From: Rosa chinensis
Lineage: Eukaryota; Streptophyta; Magnoliopsida; Rosales; Rosaceae
Direction of reading: 5' to 3'
NCBI RefSeq assembly: GCF_002994745.2
Contig: NC_037088.1
Location: 3,787,001 to 3,851,000 of the forward strand
Length of the DNA stretch: 64,000 bases
The notes under the pieces are model-generated. The model was not told where the DNA came from, ran no database searches, and saw only the letters and a program-made list of their open reading frames with translations. Both the position numbers and the translations under genes were made by a program. The number at the start of each line of letters is the position of its first letter. Within the stretch, counting starts at the first letter, position 1. Shown here one piece after another: positions 36,247 to 48,017 of this stretch.

Positions 36247-37917
36247 TTGCCATCGCGGAACTATCAGCCTTCTAGCCCGAGAGGAAAAGAGAAAATGGAG
36301 TCGCCACCATCCCCAAAGGACTCCAATCTATTCAAGAAACTGAAAGCGGCCGCGGTCGATCACAAACAAGAGGAGAAGGCCACGAACGAGCGCAAGAATA
36401 TTATGACCAAGCCCTACATCCCACCTGCTCCAGCTGCCACCATCAAGGAAGGAAAATGGTACACTAGGGAAAAGGGGAAGGCAGTGGAAATAAGCTCTTC
36501 CAGAAAGAGGAAACTGCGACACAGGTTTGGGGAAGCCAAGCGCGCTCTAGAGGCTCTGGACCAGGGCCTGATCAAGCCTTCACAATTGGTCAAATCACAT
36601 GAGCAGTATCAGAAGGAGATGGAGGCACTAGCTGCTAAGCCATTAGTGGCTCCCCGCAGCCTTCAGAAACAAGCAACAGGGGCAGATAAGCCCAGTGTTT
36701 TTTGCAGGATCACTGAAGAGAGAATACCTCCGCCAGCTAGAAAGGAGGGTTCGCCGACGCAGTGACCACATGTCAGGCGCAGGTTATTTCGCGAAGAACC
36801 AGAAGCTAAATACTTTCGATACTTTACAATGGAGACCAAAAAGAGACTGGGGGGCAAGGACAAGACTTTCGATACTTTACAATGGAGACCAAAAAGAGTC
36901 CAGAGTGTAGTGGTCGCTCCCCTCGAGGTAAGCGCAGAAGGAGAACCGAAGTCAAACTCGCCCAAGCAGGCACCTGTGGTACAAGAACGCAAGCAGTGTG
37001 AGGTCAAATGCCTTACAGAGGAGTCGTTAGTAGATCGTTTGGCTAAGCAGTTCAACACTGACGCCCCTGTCAAAGAGCCCAAGCTTAATCTGGAGGACGA
37101 CATGGAGGAGACAGATATGGCTGACACGTCTTGCAACATGGTTTACGTACTTCCCGCGCGGTATGCACTACCGGTTGCCGCTCAGGAATGCGTCGAAACT
37201 GAGGAAAACAGTGTGCAGCCCTTGCAGATCACATCGGCGGTCACGACATTTGTGGAAGAAGCGGTCTTGCTTGAGACGGGGGATGCTCATAGCAAAGAAT
37301 TCTTCATGAGCTTCACCAAGCCAACACCTGCTATGGTCCAACACATGAGACCTCTATATATAACATCAGAAGTTGGTAGCATCAAAGTTAGCAAGATCAT
37401 GGTCAACACCGGAGCTGCCGTTAATGTCGTCACTACCAGGACCATGCACCTACTCGGAATCAAGAAGGAAAAGATCCAGCCTACGTCCCTCACGCTAAAA
37501 AACTTCGCGGGGACTGTAACAAAAACCCTGGGACTACTTTTCTTGCGCATCAAGGTTGGCCCGGCTGTGGGAGTTTATGCTTTCTTTGTGACATATTGCT
37601 ATGCGGCCTACAGTGCTATTCTGGGCCGAGACTGGATCCATCGGAGTTATTGTGTTCCGTCGACTTTTCATCAGGAGCTCGTTATGTGGAACAGGAAGAC
37701 AGATAAAGCGGATTCTCGTCCATTCCCCTTCTCCGCAAATTATGTAGATGCCAGGTACTATTTGGAGCCTATCACTCCATTGCAGGTCAGTGGCATTGAT
37801 GACAAAGGTCGCCCCACAGGGGTGACAACCTCTGAATTGGCACAGTGGGGGCTCACGCTCGCAAAAGAAGGCTTGGAAAGGCCTGGCCACGCTGTGCCCA
37901 AGCCCTTAAACGATTAA
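36247..37917 (+). pseudogene. Gypsy linker and aspartic protease region
   Basis: A basic linker (36247-36765, with ALEALDQGLIKPSQLVKSHE) is followed by frames that break at a 53-bp duplication near 36812. The protease-like domain lies at about 37340-37660, with KIMVNTGAAVNVV and AILGRDW. The family's catalytic D(T/S)G triad reads NTG here, so the active-site Asp is replaced by Asn. The frame ends near 37917, where a short local duplication (GATTAATGGATTA) shifts it relative to the reverse transcriptase part. The protease would cut the Gag-Pol polyprotein. Confidence 0.8.
36812..36899 (+). repeat. 53-bp tandem duplication that shifts the pol frame
   Basis: ACTTTCGATACTTTACAATG starts at 36812 and at 36865; both copies continue through GAGACCAAAAAGAG. 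The 53-bp offset is not a multiple of three, so the two copies read in different frames. Confidence 0.9.
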
Positions 37918-37920
37918 TGG

Positions 37921-39502
37921 ATTACTACCTTCCAGAGGAAGGGATAGAGGCCTTCCACTCGCTGTACGAAAGATTATCGTCATACTTAGTGGAAAAAGAG
38001 GCCTATGATCGGATCGCGACCTTAGAGGCCGTGAATGAGACACTCTCTGACCAGGGACAAGATGATGAGGTCGATATTCAGCTTGCTCCAACAGCGCTGG
38101 ACGATACACCTCCTAAAGTCAGAGATCCTACCGAGAAGGTCAATCTCGGAACAGCAGATGAGCCTATGGAAGTGGTCATCAGCGCTTACTTAGAGCCTAG
38201 CGAGAAACAGAAACTCATTGATTTATTACATGAATTCAAAGACTGCTTCGCGGAGAAGTATGAAGACATGCCCGGCCTATCACCGGACTTGGTCTGCCAT
38301 CAACTACCAACACTTCCTGACAAGAGGCCTGTGAAACAAGAGCCGCAAAGAATGAATTCAGAGACCCAAGTCCTTGTTAAGGAGTAAGTCGAAAAAATGC
38401 ATAAATCGGGCATTATCAGGGTAGCCAAGTACAATCAGTGGCTATCTAATATAGTGCCAGTTCGCAAGAGGAATGACAAGATGAGGGTCTGCGTTGACTA
38501 CAGAGACCTTAATATTGCTACACTTTACCCCATGCCGGTCGCGGATATGTTAGTAGATGCCGTAGCAGGACATGAATTGTTGTCCTTCATGGACGGCACC
38601 GCAGGGTATCACCAGATTCCGGTCACAGAGGAAGACAGGCATAAGACCGCATTCCGGTGTCCCGGGTTCTTGGGCGTTTTTGAATATGTGGTCATGCCGT
38701 TCGGACTGAAGAATGCCGGAGCAACGTATCAGAGAGCCATGAACCTGATCTTCCACCACATCCTGGGGAAGATTTTAGAGGTCTACATCGATGACGTAGT
38801 TGTGAAGTCTCAACACAGAGCAGACCACATCACTGATCTCAGAAAGGTATTCGAGTGCATGCGGCAACACAAGCTCAGAATGAATCCCGCTAAATGCGTT
38901 TTGGAGTTCAAGCAGGAGATTTTCTGGGATTCATTATCCATCAGAGGGGAATTGAGGTCCCTGAAGACAAAGCAAGTGTAGTCATCAATGCCACCGCCCC
39001 ACGAACGAAAAAGGAATTGCAGTGTTTGCTGGGTAAGATCAACTTTCTGAGACGTTTCATCTCTAACTCTGCAGGTAAAATCCAGCCCTTCTCTCCATTG
39101 CTGAAACTACAAGGTCAGGCTGAGTTTGTGTGGGAGCCTAAACATCAAGAGGCTTTCGACAGAATCAAGGCCTACCTAGCAAGTCCGCCAGTGCTTGTTC
39201 CCCCGAGAGCTGGATTTCCATTGAAGTTATATATTTCAGCAGCTGAGGCGTCCATTGGCAGGCTGCTCGCCTAGGATGATGAAGAAGGCGTCGAGCATGC
39301 CATTTTCTACCTTAGTAGGACACTAACAGATTGCGAAACCAGATACACTCAAATGGAAAAGCTTTGTCTTACATTGTACTTCTCAGCATGCAAGTTGCGG
39401 TACTACATGTTATCCTTTACTACTTGCATCATCGCTCAAACCGACCTGGTCAAGTACATGCTGTCGCGCCCAATTCTGTGAGGCCGCATTGGCAAGTGGG
39501 TA
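37921..39502 (+). pseudogene. Gypsy reverse transcriptase and RNase H
   Basis: The N-terminal pol linker ends with an in-frame TAA at 38385. The reverse transcriptase palm follows at 38397-38830, with MRVCVDYRDLN, VMPFGLKNAGATYQ and the catalytic YIDD (VYIDDVVVKS). A frameshift near 38926 separates it from the thumb/RNase H part (38894 onward: ELQCLLGKINFLRRFI; SPPVLVPP). TAG at 39272 and TGA at 39479 interrupt the RNase H. It would copy element RNA and remove the RNA strand. Four separate lesions lie in 1.6 kb, though the YIDD site is unchanged. Confidence 0.88.
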
Positions 39503-40130
39503 TTGGCCCTATCTGAATTCTCGCTACAATATGTTCCCAAGAAGGCAGTAAAAGGACAGGCCATCGCAGACTTTCTGGCACATCACCCTATCTTGGACAT
39601 CTCGACGGTGAGAGAGTTGGAGATAGCGACCGTAACTACCACCCGACCAGATTTGGCGCGCATTCCAGAGTGCGCCATATGGTATCAAGCCACAGTCTCC
39701 CTGCAGCCCTGGGTATTGTTTTTTTATGGTTCAAGAACTGAAACATTAGTAGGGGCAGGAATTGTTCTGGAAAACCCAGCGGGCGATCGTTTCTCTTACT
39801 CTTTCCAACTGGAGTTTAAGTGTACAAACAACCAAGCTGAGTACGAGGCCCTTATTATTGGCCTAGAAGTCTTACTGGAAATGGGGATAAGAGATGTTCA
39901 GGTCCGCGGCGACTCCTTACTTGTGATAAATTAGCTTCAAGAGAAATACAGATGTGCAAGCTGTTTGCTCGTCCCATATTTGCATCGCACTATCGAGCTG
40001 CTGGATCAGTTTGACGACGTGGGTTTGGAGTACATCCCTCGCGAGCGCAACTTCGCCGCCAACGAACTCGCTCAACTGGCTACATGTATTACATTGAAAT
40101 ACAGGGTTCGCGAGCGCATTCGGAAAGTCG
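39503..40130 (+). pseudogene. Second (archaeal-type-like) RNase H of the Gypsy element
   Basis: After a basic tether (YVPKKAVKGQAIADFLAHHP), a second RNase-H-like fold runs from about 39700. It has VLFFYGSRTETLVGAG, then NNQAEYEALIIGLEVLL, then VRGDSLLVIN and RNFAANELAQLA. The pattern is the D-E-D-D nuclease fold. The first Asp (usually DGS) is Tyr here, and the last ADxLA Asp is Asn. A TAG at 39932 cuts the frame, which then continues unshifted. A doubled RNase H is a recognised mark of Tat-lineage Gypsy elements. Catalytic loss is inferred from these residues. Confidence 0.8.
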
Positions 40131-40318
40131 AGCGCTGCACATTGCCTTCATGGCTCGCGTGGCCTGACCCACCTGATGATCCCGTCGTCACGGCCCTAGA
40201 GCCTATTGACGTCGATTGGCGCGTTCCGTTGATCGATTACCTCAAACAGCCAGATCAGACAGCAGACAGGAAGACTCGTTTCCTTACCTTAAACTACTTC
40301 CTCAGGGGTGACGAGCTA

Positions 40319-41515
40319 TGACGGCGTGGGGAAGATGGCATAGACTTCCGCTGTGTTTATGGCCGCGAAGCGAAACGATTGATGCGCGAAGCACACACTG
40401 GAGTATGTGGAGCCCATCAAGCGGGACCTAAGATGCGTTGGCTCATCAGAAGACATGGATACTATTGGCCCAGTATTTTGAAGGATTGTATCGCTTTCGC
40501 CAAAGGATGCCATGACTGTCAGGCACACGGACCAGTCCAGCACATTCCCAATATTCCCATGCAACCCATTATTAAACCTTGGCCTGCACGAGGCTGGGCA
40601 CTAGACTTGATTGGGATGATTCATCCCCACTCTTCTCTCTAACACAAGTTCATCATCGTCGCTACTGATTTCTTCACCAAGTGAGTCGAAGCTGAGCCTT
40701 TGAAAGTGGCTTCAGGTCCCACCATTCGTCAATTTATTTTTCAGAACATCATCTGCAGGTTCGGTATCCCGGAGGTGCTCGTTTCAGACAGGGGGGCAGC
40801 ATTCATGGGAGGTGAGGTCGAGCGACTTGTCAATGACTTGGGCATCCAGTTCGTCCACAACACTCCATATTATGCTCAGTCCAACGGTCAAGCAGAGGCC
40901 AGTAACAAGATTATTATTACCCTGCTAAAGAAGATGTTGGTTGAAAACCCTCGACAGTGGCACGATACGTTATATGAGACACTATGGGCTTATCGCACCT
41001 CCAAGCGGAATCCCACTGCTACGACTCCTTATGCACTCATGTTCGGCCATGATGCCGTTTTACCCTTAGAAATCAACGTTCATTCCTTACGCGTGCAAGA
41101 TCAGCATCACTTGATAGGTGAAGATTATGTCCAGGCGATGTGGCAAGAACACGAAGACTTGAGCGAGCAGCGCTTAGCGGCTTTGGATAATTTAGTAATG
41201 GAAAAACAGCGTATCGCCCTCGCCTACGATAAGCGGACGCGTGGTCGCAGTTACAAAGAGGGAGACCTTGTTTGGAAAGCTGTTTTGCCCTTTGGTGAGA
41301 AATTGACCGGTCGCGGTAAATGGACTCCACGATGGGAAGGACCTTTTATTGTTCACCGCATTTTGGAACGCGGTGCTTTTCACCTCAAGGATTTGGATGG
41401 CGAACTTCATCGCAACCCCATCAACGGGCGGTTCCTGAAGAAATATTACCCTAATGTTTGGGAGTTCGAAGATCCACCGGGTCAACCTTCGTCCCAGACT
41501 GGGGGGCAACCATAG
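40319..41515 (+). pseudogene. Gypsy integrase
   Basis: An HHCC zinc-binding N-terminal domain (HTGVCGAHQ near 40390; CHDCQAHG near 40510) is followed by the DDE core. The first Asp is in ATDFF at about 40665, the second in VSDRGAAF near 40785, and the Glu in NGQAEASNK near 40890. A long C-terminal domain ends at 41515 with FLKKYYPNVWEF, including a chromatin- or DNA-binding-like tail. In-frame stops lie at 40319, 40640 and 40682. The rest, 40700-41515, is one open frame of 271 codons. It would insert the cDNA, producing the 5-bp target duplication. Confidence 0.88.
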
Positions 41516-43051
41516 TTTTCGTCGGCTCGCATCATCTCTATATTCAGGCCTTCTTTTGTGGCCTAAGTCTCATGTGTTTGCTTCACCTACGACCACTAGG
41601 GGGCAACACTCTATACATTCAGGCCTCAGTTGTGGCCTTATTTTTGATTAATTTCTAACTTTTGTTGTAATTCTTTTCTTGACAATGCGTTTTAAGATTA
41701 TACATGATGGCCTGTTCATGAGGCCTTATTTAATAAACAATATTTTTATTTGTGCTCAAAAACATTCATTCATAGAGTGGCTTTGCAGCCAAAAGCAGTA
41801 CAAATTGAAACAGTTACATTTACAATTATAAGGCCAAAGGTGGCTTGAAAAATCATAAGGATTGCAGATCTGCTATGAGTTTCTGGATCTTGCGGCGACA
41901 AGGGGAGGTGATTTGATTGCTTATGCTCTTCCTCTCTTTACCCACATCCCTCCTCCGATCTGATTCGCAGCTACTCTCATTTGTACCGGAGGAAGAGGGA
42001 AGGAAATAATCCATCGCAACCCTTCCAGTTGATTATCCTCTAGGATCGAGATGGTCTTCAGAGAGAGCGCGACTCACAACCACATCTACCTCCGGGGGAA
42101 AAACGGAAGCCTGACACTCAGACCTCAGAGGTAGACCGCGGAAGAAGAACGATCGGCCTCAAAGTGGCCTCCCGCCCTTCTCCCTCCTGCTCCACGCGAA
42201 CAGACTGAGGAGAGAAATCCCTCAGAATCTGGTTCTGCCACGTTAGGAGAGCGACATGTTATTCAGTCTAACTGAAACCGGTGAATCCCATCCGGATTTC
42301 CAAAGACCGAACACATGCCACTGGACCTGAGATTAGGCCATAAGACCTACCTAGGTTTTGATATTAAGCCATAAGACCTAGGGATTAGAGGCTTAGGTTG
42401 AGATCGCAAGGAGAAGATTTCAGAAACTGAAGGAAGAGAAGTAAGGCTTGCAAAATTATCTCTGGGAAGGCCATATTTGCTTATGTTTATTCACTTCTCC
42501 AAAGTACAGGTATGTATAGGGCCAGTCACAGTGGCCTCAACCGTGCGATGGGCAGTTGAAATCTTTTCGACGCCATCAATAAGAGTATGAATAAAATTGA
42601 ATGCTAGGATCTCGGAAATGAAGGAAATTGAAAACGCATGGGAAGCGGGGCAGTCTTCAAGGAGGTAACCGCCCCATTTCGAGATTATCTTTTCAAATAG
42701 TTGCAATAGTAATAAAGGCAAATTAAACGCTGAACTGTTCGAAAATTGGAACATGTATTTGGGCCAAGCAATGTGGGCTAGATATTTGCATTATAAATAA
42801 TAATATTGTTCATACAAAATGGGCCTAATAGTAGAGGCCTAGAGTTTTCGGCCCGCATAGGTTAAGCGAAGTAAATGTTCGTCCAAGCAGAAACTGGCAT
42901 CTGCAGCGGCTCGCTCCGCTTGTCGGACCATCTCACGAGCTTGAGATAGGATTTCAGAGGCCGCCAGGGGTTGCTCCAGCTCATGCTCGAGACGGGCTGT
43001 CACAGCGGTCAATTGGGCCTGAAGATCTTGAATTTTGGACCGGAGGTGATT
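41516..43051. other. Gypsy spacer between pol and the antisense gene
   Basis: No coding domain. The part to about 41840 has several short GGCC-bounded stem-loops (for example AGGCCTTCTTTTGTGGCCT near 41548). The remainder would be the 3' untranslated region of both the plus-strand transcript and the antisense gene. The frame at 42491-42754 has no recognisable domain. Confidence 0.55.
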
Positions 43052-46000
43052 TTACGTGATCCGCAGGTCTCTAACAAGGGTAGCCCTGTCTCCTAAGAAA
43101 TCACGAGAAGAATCCATTTGTAGAGCAAGGCCCTGATAATGGACCTGGGCCTGTCTGGCTTGTGCGGTCGCGGCCGCTCTTTCATTAAGCCGCTGGGGGA
43201 GATTCTGTAACAGCTCGTGTATCTCAATGAACTCGCCCTCAGTGATGGCGTGCTTGCGACGAAGAACCCTCAAATACTCTAGAGCCCATACGGATGCGCC
43301 AGGCAGCAGGATTTTGGGACTCAAAAGACGGTGAAGTCCTTCCCTGGCTTCATCTATAACTCCAGGAGGAGTCACTTCAAGTAGGCGAGCCAGTCTGTTC
43401 AATCTGGAGGGAGGCACAGGCATTGGATGGGGGGCAGCAGTAGCTGGAGCCTCAAGAGGCTCCACAACAGAGACCGCTTCCAGCACCGGCTCTACGTTCA
43501 CTTCTTCTTCTTCTTCAGGAGCAGCGGGGATAGGCTCTTGGTTAACCATGTCTTCAGCAGCTGGGTCAGCGGGAATAGCACCAGGTTCTTCCACAGCGAT
43601 AATTGCTTCCTCGACAAGACCAGGAGCCTGGGTTTAAGAAGGAATCATGAGAATGCCCAAAGGATCAGTAAAGAATCAGGACATCATGCTGTTTAAAGAG
43701 AAACGTACCTCTATAGCCGGAGGCTCGCAGAGAATGGCTATTGGCAAGGGTTCTTGGGCCACCTCATCAGGGATTGGATCAGGCGCTATCTCTGCCAGGA
43801 CAGGTGTGATGTTTGGCTCTTCACGGGTTGCGTCTGAAAGAGGCGGCCTTTCTTCCGCTTCAGGTGAACTGTCATCTATGACTTGTACCGGGATCAGGCC
43901 CAGTTGTGCATTGCTCGCGCTGCTGACAGGAGGTGGAGGATTATTGGAACCAGTAGGCACTTGGGCTTGTGAAGCAGATGTGCCTTCACCGACGGCTGAG
44001 GAGCCTTCCCCAGTTTGTCTTGAGGATCTACGACGAACCTACAAGCAAGGATTGTTACGTGATTGCATGGCATAAAAAGAAAAATTTCAATGTGCATTTT
44101 TAGTTTCTTACCAGTCTGTCAGCGATTGGTTCATCTTCCGCCCAAGGATCAGTTCGAGGGTCAGAGCGACTGCGCTTGCGGGCTAAGATAGCGGCGATCT
44201 GCTGGATTCAAAGGAAGGAATTAGACTGGACTTGATAAGAAAACACTGTTTGTTTAATTAACAAAGTTCTTACGGTTTGCGGGTCATCCTCGTCGGAAGA
44301 GGAACCTTCTACTTCAGGTTCCGTTATCACTGTCTTTTGCTTCCCAGACTGTCCAGTGGCTGGGGAAGCACCAACCGCGCGGCTGCCAGAAGGTGGCACA
44401 TTTCCCTGGTACAGTAAAGTTTGAGTTAAAAGGAAGAGTGAAAGAAGGAATAAATTATGGACCAAGATACTTACATCTTGAGGGGGCTCGCGAATTACGA
44501 TACCAGCCCGGGCTTGGCGCGGGGCTCGCGTCGGTTGTGGAGCCGGTTCAGGAGGAGGCGGAGGTTGTGCAGCATCTTCAGGGAAGCGATCAAGTAGCTC
44601 AATATCAGCAGCATAGGGACATCTCAATTCCCCAAAAATGGTCGCGAAGAGTTCATCATCTCGCTGGCTCCAGCAATTGACGGAAACTTCTGCCCACCAT
44701 TCCTTGTATTCTTCCCCAGTCCCATCAACAGCGTCGATGCTCTTAACCCTATCGGGAAGATCAACCAGTGTGAGCATGCTTTGTACCGGCACAGGCCCAG
44801 AATGGGGCCCAAATCTACGCCAGGAGGTGTTGTAGTTCCAAGCATCATACAGCGGGAATGGCACTAATTAGACAAGGCCGAATTGGCGAGCGAAATGGTT
44901 AGGAGCGTAAAGCTCATAACTAAGTTCCTCAGCAACAATTCTGATGTCTGAACAAGAGATCGCGCGGCGAAAAGCCAGGCCCGCGCCATCGCTGTAGCGA
45001 GGAGCGCCAGGGAGGAATCCGTTTTCAAGTGGGGCCTGGAATCTCCTGCCCAGTACCAAGTCGTAATAGGGCATCTCATGCAAAAGGTACAGGTATGTAA
45101 AGCACTCGGAGTAAGGAGGAGATGAGTACTTTTCTTCGCGGCTGAGCCATTGACCCTAGAGTTTGTCAGCCTGTGGAAGCAGTGAGATGTCATCGCGACG
45201 AAAGTATGGGAAATAGGTTTGGATCCAGAAGTCAAGAATCCAAAAAGGACCAGAAATGCTAGTCTCGAAAGGATGCATAGTGGCCTGGTAAAGAGTCCGA
45301 TAGAGGGCGCCCAACACAGGTTGCCCGAGCCCGACATTGCGGCCGTTGTAGAGGGCCGTTGCCAAAAGAGTCCAGGCACCAGTGGGTTTACAGGAAGAAG
45401 TGCAGAAGATAAATTTACACAGCCAGTATTCTAGGAAAGCGATTCCGCCGGTCGCATTGTACTCCCGGCTGTAATAAGACAGCCACCGCGGATAGGAGCT
45501 GCTGTGGGCGCTGCGACCATGTTGGGCCATGGTCGAAGTGAAAGTAACAGAGTCGAATTGGCCATGCAGATAAGGCTCGCCATCAATGGGTAGACCAGTG
45601 ATGGTAAGAATATCTAGTAAAGTGATACCCATTTGGCCAAATCGAAAATCAAAGGTGTTTGTGGCGGTGTTCCAAAAACACAAAAAGGCAGCAAGCAGTG
45701 AACGATTGCCACCACGCGGAAGACGAAAACAGAGATCGATAGTATGAGTGATACCTGCCGCGTTCCAGCGAGCTAGATCTCTTGTTCGTGCTTCGCGGTA
45801 CCAGGAAAGCTCCACCGCGCTGATAGAGGATGGCCAGTGCCCTATCTTTGCTCGATGATTCTGCGCACCCCAACTGGTGAAATCTCCATGAGTCCTTCAG
45901 AGGATCGGGATGGGTCGACGAACGGGCAAGCCATAGAGGGCGATTGCGTCGGCTGGAATAGAGTCTCGCGGCGCTGGGCCCAGTCCGACATGGTGATTTG

Positions 46001-46136
46001 AGAACTAGAGGAGTAGGGGTCTTTGAATACTGGTATGGAGGCGAATGCGGGCACTGATGCTGGTTCCCCAAGTGTGGGCGGCTTGTTCATTTAGTTCCTC
46101 TTCTTGGTCGATGACTATCTTCTTTGGGGGAGCCAT
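43052..46136 (-). pseudogene. Antisense plant-mobile-domain (PMD-like) gene with four introns, inside Gypsy
   Basis: A first exon from an ATG at 46136 (MAPPKKIVID) runs to 44475. It holds a PMD-like domain at about 45815-45156, with ITLLDILTITGLPIDGEPY and LAAFLCFWNTATNTF. Four short introns with GT-AG borders follow: 44474-44406, 44273-44199, 44111-44039 and 43708-43628 (69, 75, 73 and 81 bp). All are in phase 0. Exons 2-5 encode a Pro/Glu/Ala-rich linker, then a helical C-terminal part (VLRRKHAITEGEFIEIHELL). In-frame stops lie at 45156 (TAG) and 44868 (TAA), and two compensating frame shifts near 46095 and 45840. PMD proteins are TE-associated and silencing-linked; antisense ORFs of this kind are known in Tat elements. 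The role of this one is unknown. Confidence 0.75.
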
Positions 46137-46386
46137 TTCTGGGTTTCTAAGAGGAAGATATTAGCAGTAAGAGGGTTTCTGGGTTTTAGCAGACTAAAAG
46201 AGTTTCTGATGTGACAGGTCTGAAGTGGCTGCGGGTTTAAATAAGAAATTTTGTGAGGGAAACGATACGACAGAAAGGCATTTTCTCAAGCGAAAGGACG
46301 CAATCCTCATTAATGATATCGTTTCTAGCGATCGGTGTGTCGTTTTAGCCCCCTTTAAGCAGTTACATCTTCGCGGGCCTGCTTTC

Positions 46387-46402
46387 GGGGCCTGGGGGGC
46401 AA
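46387..46402 (+). other. Gypsy polypurine tract
   Basis: GGGGCCTGGGGGGCAA directly precedes the 3' LTR. This is the position of the plus-strand primer in LTR retrotransposons. Confidence 0.75.
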
Positions 46403-47213
46403 TGTTTGAGCCCAAAAGTAATTTTGGCAAGATCGTTTAGTGGATTTAGCACAGCAGGCCGATACCTGCGGCCCAAAAATAAGCCTACTTGAGTTTGGGT
46501 TACAGCTTCGCCCATTCCATAATCCATAAGGAAAACGAAACCTTATTGGAGTCAAGTAGCAGAGATTGAATAAGAAACTTCAATCAATAATCCTTCTATA
46601 GCAAGGAACAGTCGAAACCCTAGTTATAAATACTAGGTTTCAAGGACGAAAGAAGGACCTCTCTCGAATCAATCAATCCCAGCGATTACAAAGCCTCCCC
46701 GGAGCAAACCTTCAACCTCGTTGAAACCCGGTGACCGCACGCCAGTCCTAGTCTCCCCGGGAGCCGACTGTCAGCATCACTAGATCAACCCGGCGATCGT
46801 GCTTCCAGTCCTAGTCTCCCCGCGAGCCGACTGCCAGTACCACTGCCACCGATACAACCAGCGAAGCAAGGGTAACGCCCTTGCAACCCAGCGAAGCTAA
46901 AGTCACGCTTTAGCAAAACCCGTGCTTTCTCCAAACTTCCCAGTGACTGCTCTGCTCAGCCTACAACGTTGAGTATCGATTCGATGACGCGAAGAGATCA
47001 CATCCAAAGTCCTTATCCGTAAGGCAAGAAGTCCTTTCTCGGAAGGCTAGAGAAGAACCTTGTGGCGAGGTTGGTGCTCTCCTTGTCCACAAACGCTTGA
47101 AGAAGAAGTCAGGTCAAGGGACTCCCCCGACGACTGCACCCCACGGTGCTGGCACGCCTGCGCACACGCTCAAAAGAGACAGTTTGCACGCCAACTGATT
47201 TTGGAGCCAAACA
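46403..47213 (+). repeat. Gypsy 3' LTR
   Basis: 811 bp, the same length as the 5' LTR. By eye there are about 25 substitutions and no indels; roughly 20 are transitions. Confidence 0.9.
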
Positions 47214-47218
47214 CCAGC

Positions 47219-47288
47219 ATTTTGTGAAAGATCACAGGTATGTAGTTCTTATGAACGATCACAGATTCACAGGTATGTAGTTCTTATA
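47219..47288. repeat. Short direct repeat at the exon 3 donor
   Basis: CACAGGTATGTAGTTCTTAT occurs twice, near 47233 and 47268. The duplication repeats the splice donor of the reductase exon and its first intron bases. Confidence 0.8.
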
Positions 47289-48017
47289 ACTCTAATTATT
47301 TTTGCATGCTATTAATTTATGTTGTTTCCTGGTTTTGCTTAGGATACCGCTTCTAATAAGAACATAATTGGACAAACCTTATTGCTTTCATGCTATTGAA
47401 AAGACAATTGGCGCATTCTCACTACTTGCAACTTCGGTTTTCATCAGCTTTGGTGTGTGGTCTCAAAGATCTTAGCTGAGGAAGCTGCTTGGGAATTTGC
47501 AAAACAAAACAGAATTGATATGTTTACACTTACAGTACATGCATGAATAGTGAGTAGCCTTCTCCGATAGCCAACTGTGAACACAAGCATGGAGCCCCTT
47601 CTAAGACTCATAAACGGTACAATAAAGAAGGTATTACCAATCTCATTTCATGATTTCAATATGCCATAATCTCTATGGAACAACCTGTTTTGAGGATAAG
47701 ATCCAATAATTTAAGGGAATTCTGATGTGCTAGTTACATTTTTTCTACACTTACCTGTCAGTTTAATAGAACTAGTGCAGTCTCACGATAGGAGATTTAC
47801 TCTCTTAGCGAAAGAAGAAAAGAACATTACACTCAGCTGCTAGGCTTGATGTTTAACTGTTTATAATATAGAGGATAATAATAGTAGATGTGCGTGGGTG
47901 TGACTATGTATGTATTTTACACTAGCCATGCACTCCCCAATATGTATCTTGTCCTTGATTACCATATCTAGCACCAATAAAATCTTATGGTCGATGCTTT
48001 CTTCTATATTTATAGAT

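Larger units (their letters stand above)
32781..47213 (+). mobile_element. Gypsy-class Tat-type LTR retrotransposon, 14.4 kb, with antisense gene
   Basis: LTRs of 811 bp (32781-33591 and 46403-47213) start TGTTTGAGCCC and end GGAGCCAAACA. A perfect 5-bp duplication ccagc flanks the element (32776-32780 and 47214-47218). A primer site lies at 33595 and a purine tract ends at 46402. Plus-strand order is gag, protease, reverse transcriptase, RNase H, a second RNase H, then integrase: the Gypsy order, with the doubled RNase H typical of Tat lineages. An antisense intron-containing gene lies between integrase and the 3' LTR. About 25 LTR differences, mostly transitions, indicate moderate age. Confidence 0.9.
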
